Shown here: one piece after another, positions 8,506 to 15,151 of the stretch
Layout of the letters: each line of letters starts with the position of its first letter
Numbering within the stretch: the stretch's first letter is position 1
Assembly (NCBI GenBank): GCA_019118765.1
Contig: DWYI01000020.1
Span: forward strand, 1 to 64,000
DNA length: 64,000 nt
Direction of reading: 5' to 3'
Source of the DNA: Candidatus Allofournierella merdavium
GTDB lineage: Bacteria; Bacillota; Clostridia; Oscillospirales; Ruminococcaceae
Notes under the pieces: model-generated
Database searches by the model: none
Told to the model about the DNA's origin: nothing
The model's input: only the letters and a program-made list of their open reading frames with translations
Translations under genes and position numbers: made by a program

Positions 8506-9192
8506 TCACAGCAGCCGGCACAGCACGCTCTCGGGCGGGAGTTCCTCCATCCGCCCGCCCACCGCCGAAAGGAAGTGGGCGTCGGAGGAGGCGAGCACCT
8601 CGAGACCGGGGGGCAGCAGCCCCCGCCGCTCATACTCCGCCGCCCGCTCCGGCCTTTGCAGTTCCACCGCCCGAAAGCCCGCCTCGGCGGGCAGCAGCCC
8701 CAGCACGGAAAAAGCGGAATAACTGCCCGCGTCGGCGTGGGCGGGCACCGGCTCGCCGCCTAAGGAACGGCAGCGGGCGGCCGCCTCCTCCAGCGGCCAG
8801 GCGCAGGCGGCGGGCAGCAGCTTGTTGATCCTGGCCAGCACCCGGTCCTCCTCGTCCATCACCCACTGCTCGCCCCAGATGGCCGGGTCGCAGGGCAGGG
8901 GCGGCAGCGCCTGCCACAGCTGCCGGCCGTACTCCAGCGCCGCCTCCACCGTTTTGAAGTAGCACAGAAGATGGATCTCCTCGGCGCAGGTGACCTCCAG
9001 CCCCGGCAGAAGGCGCAGCCCGTACTCCCGGCAGGCCCGCGCGGCGGCGGGCAGGTTCAGGGCGCTGTTGTGGTCGGTGACGGCGATGAGCCCGGCCCCC
9101 GCCAGCTTCGCCAGCCCCGCCACGTTGGCGGGGGTCATGTCCCGGTCGGCGCAGGGGGAAAGGCAGGTGTGCAGGTGCAGGTCGTACCGCAT
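8506..9192 (-). CDS. PHP-domain metal-dependent phosphoesterase
   Basis: 228 residues with the PHP metal-binding signatures: DLHLHTCLSPC at 4-14, TDHNS at about 39-43, a central Glu (GLEVTCAEEIH) and C-terminal SSDAH near 208. PHP proteins are usually phosphoesterases or nucleases with two or three divalent metals. It is the last gene of the leftward hydrogenase-associated operon. The DRTGG-HydS-DRTGG-PHP arrangement recurs next to bifurcating hydrogenases in Clostridia, as I recall, which suggests a role in signalling or in cleaving a nucleotide messenger. The substrate is unknown. Confidence 0.85.
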   Translation of the reverse strand: MRYDLHLHTCLSPCADRDMTPANVAGLAKLAGAGLIAVTDHNSALNLPAAARACREYGLRLLPGLEVTCAEEIHLLCYFKTVEAALEYGRQLWQALPPLPCDPAIWGEQWVMDEEDRVLARINKLLPAACAWPLEEAAARCRSLGGEPVPAHADAGSYSAFSVLGLLPAEAGFRAVELQRPERAAEYERRGLLPPGLEVLASSDAHFLSAVGGRMEELPPESVLCRLL

Positions 9193-9213
9193 CGCCTTTT
9201 CCCCCTTTCGTTT

Positions 9214-9543
9214 TTACAGGCCCATGGCCTTTGCCAGGGCAAGGCTCGCCTCAAATTCCGGCAGGTCGGTGGCAAACACCAGCACATCGTTTTCCGCCGC
9301 CCGCTGCCGGGCGGTGTCGTCCAGAACGGCGCCGTGGCAGAGCACGACGCAGGCGCACTCCGCCAGGCAGGCCACCGCCACCGCGTTCACGTTGCCCATC
9401 ACGGTGAACCAGGCGTCCCCCTCCTTCGCCCGGCCCATGGCCCAGCTCAAAAGGTCGCCGGTGAAGACCCCTTTTATCTCCCGCTCCTCCCCCGGCACCA
9501 GCGGCAAAAAGCCGCAGGCGGCGGGCAGGTCGTTGGTGGTCAT
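9214..9543 (-). CDS. DRTGG-domain protein (second copy in the hydrogenase regulon)
   Basis: 109 residues folding as a DRTGG-like alpha/beta domain: GVFTGDLLSWAMG, a central MGNVNAVAVACLAECACVVLCHG segment and a C-terminal ENDVLVFATDLPEF. DRTGG domains bind ligands in phosphotransacetylase-like and CBS-type regulators. The ATG overlaps the stop of the HydS-like gene by four bases (ATGA), so translation is coupled. The paralogue at 11284-11634 shares the TGL.N or MGNVNA core and the TDLPMF/TDLPEF end. The two may form a hetero-oligomeric sensor. No catalytic residue is evident. Confidence 0.75.
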   Translation of the reverse strand: MTTNDLPAACGFLPLVPGEEREIKGVFTGDLLSWAMGRAKEGDAWFTVMGNVNAVAVACLAECACVVLCHGAVLDDTARQRAAENDVLVFATDLPEFEASLALAKAMGL

Positions 9544-10835
9544 CGTCCCTCGCCCCCTTCCCCGGCCGCTCTCTCCTGTTTTGCCAGCAGCGCCTCCAGC
9601 TGGCGGCAGCGCAGCAGGGCGCAGTCGGTCACCTGGGCCAGGCCCCGCACCACGTCCTCCGCCAGCGCCTCGCAGCTGGGCGCGCCGCAGGCGCCGCAGT
9701 CCAGCCCCGGCAGGGCCTTGCAGATGGCCTGCATCCGGTTGTATCGCTCGAACCGCTCCCCCCGGGTGGCCCCCAGTTCCAGCACCGGGGCGTAGGTGAG
9801 GTCGGTGTCCCACAGCATCCCGGTGGGCACCCCGCCGTTCAGCCGGTTCACCGTGCCCGCCACCGTGCGCTGCATCCGCTTGAGTTTGGTGCGGGCGATG
9901 TAGGGGTTTTCCAGCTGCAGCACGCCCCCCAAGCAGCCGCCCGCGCAGGCCCGCAGCTCCACAAAGTCGATTTGGTCGTATTTTTCGTCCTCCAGATCCT
10001 CCAGCACCCGGGTGATGTTCTCCATGCCGTCCGCCACCAGGTGATTCTCCACCCCGGACAGGCCCAGCGCCTCGCCACCGCTGGCCGCCCAGGCCAGGCC
10101 CGCCGCGCCCGCCGTCGCCCGGTGGGGCGGGGTGCGGCTGCCGTCCATCAGCGCCAGCAGTTTGGGGTAGATCTCCGCCGCGGCCACCGCCCCGTCCAGG
10201 GCGCTGCGGCTGCTGCCCACCGGCGCGCGGCGCATGGTGACCTTGGCCGGGCAGGGCACGATGGCGATGCAGCCGATCTTTTCCGCTGGCAGGCCGGTCT
10301 TTTCCGCGGCCCGCTCCTTGGCCATGCGGGCCGCCAGTTCCATGGGCGGCACCAGGGGCAGCACATGGTCGATCAGCTGGGGAAAGCGCACCCGGATGAG
10401 CCGCGTCACCGCCGGGCAGGCGGAACTGATCACCGGCTTTTCCACGCTGCCGGTGGCCAGGATGCGGCTGGTGGCGTCGCTGATGAGTTCGGCGGCGGCC
10501 GCCTCCTCAAACACGTCGTCAAAGCCGGCTTTGCACAGCGCGTCCAGCACCAGATCCTGATTTTTCTGGTGGTTGTACTGCACATAGAGGCTGGGGGGCA
10601 CGATGGCCACCCGGTATTCGAAATGCCCCAGCAGCGCCAGCGGGTCGCTCACCGCCCGCTTGGCCCGGTGGGGGCAAAGCCGGATGCACTCACCGCAGTC
10701 GATGCAGCGCCCCGCCTCGATCACCGCTTTGCCGCCCCGCACCCGGATGGCCTGGGTGGGGCAGCGCTTGATGCAGTTGGTGCAGCCGTTGCACAGCCGC
10801 TTTTCCAGCGTGACCGAATGCACGAATTGGTCCAT
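9540..10835 (-). CDS. HydS-like putative sensory [FeFe] hydrogenase without PAS domain
   Basis: 431 residues: two N-terminal [4Fe-4S] ferredoxin motifs (CNGCTNCIKRC at 15-25 and CIDCGECIRLC just after), an [FeFe]-hydrogenase large-subunit domain, and a C-terminal Fe-S motif LDCGACGAPSC (about 378-390). The three H-cluster loops are degenerate: SSACPAV in place of TSCCPxW, VPCPAK in place of MPCxxK, and RACAGGC in place of MACPGGC. The four cysteines that bind the cubane remain, but the proton-relay Cys is Ala. That matches the sensory group C (HydS), where Ala at this site is known. Catalysis is probably weak and sensing likely. Part of a five-gene leftward operon. Confidence 0.82.
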   Translation of the reverse strand: MDQFVHSVTLEKRLCNGCTNCIKRCPTQAIRVRGGKAVIEAGRCIDCGECIRLCPHRAKRAVSDPLALLGHFEYRVAIVPPSLYVQYNHQKNQDLVLDALCKAGFDDVFEEAAAAELISDATSRILATGSVEKPVISSACPAVTRLIRVRFPQLIDHVLPLVPPMELAARMAKERAAEKTGLPAEKIGCIAIVPCPAKVTMRRAPVGSSRSALDGAVAAAEIYPKLLALMDGSRTPPHRATAGAAGLAWAASGGEALGLSGVENHLVADGMENITRVLEDLEDEKYDQIDFVELRACAGGCLGGVLQLENPYIARTKLKRMQRTVAGTVNRLNGGVPTGMLWDTDLTYAPVLELGATRGERFERYNRMQAICKALPGLDCGACGAPSCEALAEDVVRGLAQVTDCALLRCRQLEALLAKQERAAGEGGEGR

Positions 10836-10861
10836 GTTCCCCTCCCCGAACGGCGCGCCGC

Positions 10862-11287
10862 TCAGTCGATGTTCACCCGCATGGCGATGGTGGTGCCCAC
10901 CCCCACGGTGGATTCGATGTGGAATTCATCGGTGTAGCGCTTCATGTTGGGCAGGCCCATGCCCGCCCCGAAGCCCAGGCTGCGCACCTCGGCGCTGGCG
11001 GTGGAAAAGCCCTCCCGCATGGCCTGCTCGATGTCCGGGATGCCGGGCCCGTGATCCGACAGCACCATCTCCACCGCCTCGTCGCCGATGGTCACGTCGA
11101 TGCGCCCGCCCCCCGCGTGGATGGCCAGGTTGATCTCCCCCTCGTAGAGGGCGATGGCGATGCGCCGCACCGCCGCCGCGGGCAGGCCCAGCTTTTTCAG
11201 GGTGGACTTCAGCTCGGCGCTGGCCTCCCCCGCCCGGGCGAAGTCGTCGCCGGGCACGGTGTACTCCAGCCGGATGGGTTCGCTCAT
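10862..11287 (-). CDS. RsbW-like anti-sigma/serine kinase ATPase
   Basis: 141 residues forming a single HATPase_c domain: AIALYEGEINLAIHAGG (N-box), SDHGPGIPD (G1) and GFGAGMGLPNMKR (G2). It resembles anti-sigma factor kinases of the RsbW/SpoIIAB type, which bind a partner protein and phosphorylate serines of an antagonist. No sigma factor or STAS antagonist is encoded in the window. ATG overlaps the stop of the DRTGG gene by four bases. In this operon it probably transduces the redox state seen by the HydS-like protein. The frame stays open upstream, but that part overlaps the DRTGG gene. Confidence 0.82.
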   Translation of the reverse strand: MSEPIRLEYTVPGDDFARAGEASAELKSTLKKLGLPAAAVRRIAIALYEGEINLAIHAGGGRIDVTIGDEAVEMVLSDHGPGIPDIEQAMREGFSTASAEVRSLGFGAGMGLPNMKRYTDEFHIESTVGVGTTIAMRVNID

Positions 11288-11634
11288 GCCATCTCCCCTC
11301 CCCGCAGGCCCTGCTGATAGAGCCTGCCGCAGGCGGTGAACATGGGCAGGTCGGTGGAGAGCACCGCCATCCCCCGCGCCGCCGCCATCTCCACGATCTG
11401 CGCCTGGGGCTGCTTGCCCCGCACAAACACGATGCACACCATGTCCATCATCTCGGCGGTGCGCACCACCTGGGGATTGTTCAGCCCGGTGAGAAGCACC
11501 GCCTGGTCCTTCACATAGGCCAGCACGTCGCTCATCATATCGCTGCCGCAAGCCCCGTGCACCTGGGTGTCCAGGTCGGCAGCTGGCGTGTGCAGCGTCG
11601 CGTTCAGAATGTCTCTCACCTGCCCGATGGTCAT
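11284..11634 (-). CDS. DRTGG-domain protein, first gene of the hydrogenase regulatory operon
   Basis: 116 residues: an N-terminal helix (MTIGQVRDILNATLH), the DRTGG core VHGACGSDMMSDVLAYVKDQAVLLTGL, and STDLPMFTACGRL near the end. The domain is a ligand-binding regulator; its ligand here is unknown. ATG 11634 was chosen over an upstream in-frame ATG because AGGGAGGGCG precedes it. It is promoter-proximal and transcribed divergently from hydC. Similar DRTGG-RsbW pairs flank [FeFe] hydrogenases in many anaerobes, as I recall. Confidence 0.78.
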   Translation of the reverse strand: MTIGQVRDILNATLHTPAADLDTQVHGACGSDMMSDVLAYVKDQAVLLTGLNNPQVVRTAEMMDMVCIVFVRGKQPQAQIVEMAAARGMAVLSTDLPMFTACGRLYQQGLRGGEMA

Positions 11635-11688
11635 ATCGGCGCCCTCCCTTTTCCCTCGGGCGGCCCGGCCGGCCGCCTCTTTGCTTTT

Positions 11689-11717
11689 ATTATAAAAGAC
11701 GCCCACCCCGCTGACAA
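11689..11717 (-). promoter_or_regulatory. Sigma-A promoter of the leftward hydrogenase regulatory operon
   Basis: On the minus strand TTGTCA (11712-11717) and TATAAT (11689-11694) are separated by 17 bases, 55 bases before the DRTGG start codon. Confidence 0.82.
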
Positions 11718-11818
11718 GGGCGGATTTGGGGTATTTTTCACAATTTTATTGAAACATCCCGTTTAATTTTGTCTGTATTTCTCGCTCTCAGATTGTTTAT
11801 TCCGTAACGATCTTTTGG

Positions 11819-11824
11819 TATAAT
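11819..11824 (+). promoter_or_regulatory. Extended -10 promoter of the hydCBA operon
   Basis: A perfect TATAAT preceded by TGG gives an extended -10 element 55 bases before hydC. No good -35 box exists at 16-18 bases (TTTATT at best; TTGTTT is 20 away). That pattern is compatible with activator dependence. The divergent promoter lies about 100 bases away, and no clear Rex palindrome was found between them. Confidence 0.65.
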
Positions 11825-11879
11825 GGTCTTGTATGGGCAGGTACCGCTGCCCCCGTGACCAACCATCAGGAGGGATAGT

Positions 11880-12374
11880 ATGAGGCACTTTTCCACCGTG
11901 CCGTTTGCCGGCACACCCGAACAGGAAGGGCAGTTGAAGGCCTGGCTGGACGAAAACCGGGACACGCCGGGCGCGCTGATGCCCGCCCTGCAGAAGGCCC
12001 AGGAGATCTACGGCTACCTGCCCATCGAAGTACAGCGCATGGTGGCCGAGGCGCTGGGCAAGCCCCTGGCCGAAGTGTACGGCGTGGCCACTTTTTACAG
12101 CCAGTTCAGCCTGACGCCCAAGGGCAAATACCGCATCAGCGTGTGTCTGGGCACCGCCTGCTATGTGAAGGGCAGCGGCAAGCTGTATGAAAAGCTGCAG
12201 GAGAAACTGGGCATCGCCGGCGGCGAGTGCACGCCGGACGGCAAGTTCAGCCTGGACGCCTGCCGCTGCGTGGGCGCCTGCGGCCTGGCCCCGGTGCTGA
12301 TGGTGAACGACGACGTCTATGGCCGGCTGACGGTGGACGATCTGGACGGCATCCTGGCCAAATACCAGGACTGA
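11880..12374 (+). CDS. hydC: Bifurcating [FeFe] hydrogenase subunit HydC (NuoE-like, 2Fe-2S)
   Basis: 164 residues of the thioredoxin-fold 24-kDa Complex I subunit family. [2Fe-2S] ligands appear as CLGTACY (about 90) and DACRCVGACGLAP (about 128-140). With HydA and HydB it forms the cytoplasmic enzyme that couples NADH and reduced ferredoxin oxidation to H2 production, or the reverse. GGAGGG lies just upstream of the ATG. First gene of a rightward five-gene operon. Confidence 0.92.
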   Translation: MRHFSTVPFAGTPEQEGQLKAWLDENRDTPGALMPALQKAQEIYGYLPIEVQRMVAEALGKPLAEVYGVATFYSQFSLTPKGKYRISVCLGTACYVKGSGKLYEKLQEKLGIAGGECTPDGKFSLDACRCVGACGLAPVLMVNDDVYGRLTVDDLDGILAKYQD

Positions 12375-12396
12375 GCGGGCAAAAGGAGGCCGGAGG

Positions 12397-12945
12397 GTGC
12401 AGGAACTTTCGATGAACCTGCTGGACGTGGCGGAGAACGCGGTGGCCGCCGGTGCAACGCTGGTGCGCATCGACCTTGCGGTGGACAACGCCGCCCGCCG
12501 GCTGCGGCTTTCCATCACCGACAACGGCAAGGGGATGGACCCGGCGCTGGCCGCCCGGGTGACCGATCCCTTCTGCACCAGCCGCACCAGCCGCAAGGTG
12601 GGCCTGGGGCTGCCCTTTCTGAAGATGGCGGCCGAGCTCACCGGCGGGCAGCTGACGCTGGAGAGCGAAGAAGGCAGAGGCACCGCCGTGACGGCGCTCT
12701 TTTGCACCGACCACATCGACATGCCACCCCTGGGGGACACGGCCGCCAGCGTGGCGGGCCTTATCCAGTGCAGCCCGGACATCGACTTCGTGTTCACCCT
12801 CACCGGGCCCGGCGGCGCTTTTTGCGCCGACACCCGCGAGATGCGGCCGCTGCTGGGCGGGGTGAGCTTCGCGGAGCCGGAGGTGGCCTTGTGGCTGCGG
12901 GAATATCTGGCCGAACACATCCGTGAGATTTTGGAAAAGGAGTAA
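12397..12945 (+). CDS. HATPase_c-domain protein embedded in the hydrogenase operon
   Basis: 182 residues starting at GTG 12397, chosen because AAAAGGAGG lies eight bases before it. The ATPase domain shows LLDVAENAVAAGA (N-box), TDNGKGMDPA (G1) and KVGLGLPFLKMAAE (G2), followed by a C-terminal region of about 70 residues with Cys at LIQCSPD and FCADTRE. No His-phosphotransfer domain or membrane segment is seen. It lies between hydC and the 2Fe-2S protein, a recurrent position in clostridial hydrogenase operons. It may be a kinase partner of the sensory module or an assembly or regulatory ATPase. Function is unproven. Confidence 0.78.
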   Translation: MQELSMNLLDVAENAVAAGATLVRIDLAVDNAARRLRLSITDNGKGMDPALAARVTDPFCTSRTSRKVGLGLPFLKMAAELTGGQLTLESEEGRGTAVTALFCTDHIDMPPLGDTAASVAGLIQCSPDIDFVFTLTGPGGAFCADTREMRPLLGGVSFAEPEVALWLREYLAEHIREILEKE

Positions 12946-12951
12946 CGCTGT

Positions 12952-13329
12952 ATGAAGAGTTTGCAGGAACTGGCGGCCATCCGGGACCGGATGCGCCAGA
13001 CCGTGAATACCCGCGAGCCGGGCGAAAACCCCATCCGCGTGCAGGTGGGCATGGCCACCTGCGGCATCGCCATGGGCGCGCGGCCCGTGCTGAACGCCTT
13101 CACCGAAGAGGTGGCCCGCCGGGGGCTTTCCGGCATCATGGTCACCCAGACGGGCTGCATCGGCATCTGCAAGTACGAGCCGGTGGTGGAGGTGTTCGTG
13201 CCGGGGCAGGAGAAGGTGACCTATGTGCACATGACCCCCGAAAAGGCCGCCCGGGTGGTGGCGGAACATCTGGCGGGCGGCCATGTGGTGACCGAATACA
13301 CCATCGGCCAGGCCGGCACGGAAGAATAA
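12952..13329 (+). CDS. Thioredoxin-like (2Fe-2S) ferredoxin domain protein
   Basis: 125 residues with the four-Cys thioredoxin-like ferredoxin pattern: Cys in GMATCGIAMGA (about 37) and TGCIGICKYEP (about 68-72). The order differs from HydC, but the fold is probably the same. It may feed electrons to HydB or be a stand-alone version of the HydB N-terminal domain, to which it is similar in pattern (TGCFGLC). The ATG is six bases after the upstream stop. Similar small proteins accompany hydB in many Clostridia. Confidence 0.82.
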   Translation: MKSLQELAAIRDRMRQTVNTREPGENPIRVQVGMATCGIAMGARPVLNAFTEEVARRGLSGIMVTQTGCIGICKYEPVVEVFVPGQEKVTYVHMTPEKAARVVAEHLAGGHVVTEYTIGQAGTEE

Positions 13330-13342
13330 GGAGGCGAAGCCA

Positions 13343-15136
13343 ATGTACAGAAGTCATGTCATGATCTGCGGCGGCACCGGCTGCACCTCCTCCGGCAGCG
13401 ACCGGGTGGCGGCGGCCTTCGAGGCGGAGATCGTCACCGCCGGGCTGGAAAACGAGGTGAAGGTCATCCGCACCGGGTGCTTCGGCCTGTGCGCTTTGGG
13501 CCCCATCGTGGTGATCTACCCCGAGGGCACCTTTTACAGCATGGTCAAGCCCGAGGACGTGGCGGAGATCGTGGGCGAGCACCTCTTGAAGGGCCGCCCG
13601 GTGATCCGCCTGCTCTACAACGAGACGGTGGCCGAGGACAACTCCATCAAGAGCCTGGACGAGACCTCCTTCTACAAAAAGCAAAAGCGCATCGCCCTGC
13701 GCAACTGCGGCGTCATCAACCCCGAGAACATCGAGGAGTACATCGCCTTCGACGGCTACGCCGCCCTGGGCAAGGCCCTCACCGAGATGACCCCCGATGA
13801 GGTCATCCAGGTGGTGCTGGACTCCGGCCTGCGGGGCCGGGGCGGCGGCGGCTTCCCCACCGGGCGCAAGTGGCAGCTGGCCTGCGCCGACCGGGGCAAG
13901 GTGGAAAAATACGTCTGCTGCAACGCCGACGAGGGCGACCCGGGAGCCTTCATGGACCGCAGCGTGCTGGAGGGCGACCCCCACAGCGTCATCGAGGCCA
14001 TGGCCATCGCCGGCTACGCCATCGGGGCGAACCGGGGCTATGTGTATGTGCGGGCGGAGTATCCCATCGCGGTGAACCGGCTGTCCACCGCCATCGCCCA
14101 GGCCCGGGAGTACGGCCTGCTGGGGCAAAACATCTTCGGCACCGACTTCTCCTTCGACATCGACATCAAGCTGGGCGCGGGCGCCTTCGTCTGCGGCGAG
14201 GAGACTGCCCTGATGACCAGCATCGAGGGCAACCGGGGCGAGCCGCGGCCCCGCCCGCCCTTCCCCGCCAAGAAGGGCCTGTTCGGCCGGCCCACCATCC
14301 TGAACAACGTGGAGACCTACGCCAACATCCCCCAGATCATCCTGAAGGGGGCGGACTGGTTCCGCAGCATGGGCACCGAGAAGAGCCCCGGCACCAAGGT
14401 GTTCGCCCTGGGCGGCAAGATCAAGCACACCGGCCTTGTGGAAGTGCCCATGGGCACCACCCTGCGGGAGATCGTGGAGGAGATCGGCGGCGGCATCCCC
14501 GGCGGCAAGAAGTTCAAGGCCGCCCAGACCGGCGGGCCCTCCGGCGGCTGCATCCCCGCCAGCCTCATCGACACCCCCATCGACTACGACAACCTGATGG
14601 CCATCGGCAGCATGATGGGCTCCGGCGGCCTGATCGTCATGGACGAGGACACCTGCATGGTGGACATCGCCAAGTTCTTTTTGGAATTTACGGTGGACGA
14701 GAGCTGCGGCAAGTGCACCCCCTGCCGGGTGGGCACCAAGCGCCTTTTGGAACTGCTGGAGAAGATCACCAGCGGCAACGGCACCATGCGGGATCTGGAG
14801 CGCATCGAGGAACTGGCCCAGTTCATCAAGGAGAACAGCCTGTGCGGCCTGGGGCAGACCGCCCCGAACCCGGTGCTCTCCACCCTGAAGTACTTCCGGG
14901 AGGAGTACCTGGCCCACATCCAGGACAAGCGCTGCCCCGCCGGGGTGTGCAAGGCCCTGCTCACCTACAAGATCGACGAGACCAAGTGCCGCGGCTGCAC
15001 CCTCTGCGCCCGGGCCTGCCCCGCGGGCGCCATCAACGGCAGCGTGCGCAACCCCCACAACATCGACACCCTCAAGTGTGTCAAGTGCGGGGCCTGCATG
15101 GAGACCTGCCGCTTCGGCGCCATCAGCAAGGGTTAA
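13343..15136 (+). CDS. hydB: Bifurcating [FeFe] hydrogenase subunit HydB (NuoF-like, NADH/FMN)
   Basis: 597 residues: an N-terminal thioredoxin-like [2Fe-2S] domain (ICGGTGCTSS and TGCFGLCALG within 1-100), a NuoF core with GRGGGGFPTGRKW (NADH/FMN loop, about 160) and CNADEGDPGAFMDR (about 193), a [4Fe-4S] site SCGKCTPCRVGTKR (about 453) and two C-terminal ferredoxin clusters CRGCTLCARACPAG and CVKCGACMETCRFG. This is the NAD-reactive flavin subunit where bifurcation takes place. GGAGG precedes the ATG. Gaps of about 15 bases on both sides show a tight operon. Confidence 0.94.
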   Translation: MYRSHVMICGGTGCTSSGSDRVAAAFEAEIVTAGLENEVKVIRTGCFGLCALGPIVVIYPEGTFYSMVKPEDVAEIVGEHLLKGRPVIRLLYNETVAEDNSIKSLDETSFYKKQKRIALRNCGVINPENIEEYIAFDGYAALGKALTEMTPDEVIQVVLDSGLRGRGGGGFPTGRKWQLACADRGKVEKYVCCNADEGDPGAFMDRSVLEGDPHSVIEAMAIAGYAIGANRGYVYVRAEYPIAVNRLSTAIAQAREYGLLGQNIFGTDFSFDIDIKLGAGAFVCGEETALMTSIEGNRGEPRPRPPFPAKKGLFGRPTILNNVETYANIPQIILKGADWFRSMGTEKSPGTKVFALGGKIKHTGLVEVPMGTTLREIVEEIGGGIPGGKKFKAAQTGGPSGGCIPASLIDTPIDYDNLMAIGSMMGSGGLIVMDEDTCMVDIAKFFLEFTVDESCGKCTPCRVGTKRLLELLEKITSGNGTMRDLERIEELAQFIKENSLCGLGQTAPNPVLSTLKYFREEYLAHIQDKRCPAGVCKALLTYKIDETKCRGCTLCARACPAGAINGSVRNPHNIDTLKCVKCGACMETCRFGAISKG

Positions 15137-15151
15137 AGGAGGACGGGAAGA

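Noticed and set aside
11730..11800. Possible Rex (NADH-sensing repressor) operator between the hydrogenase operons
   Set aside because: The only candidate, TTCACAATTTTATTGAAA, lacks the TTGTTAA/TTAACAA symmetry, so a Rex site cannot be claimed.
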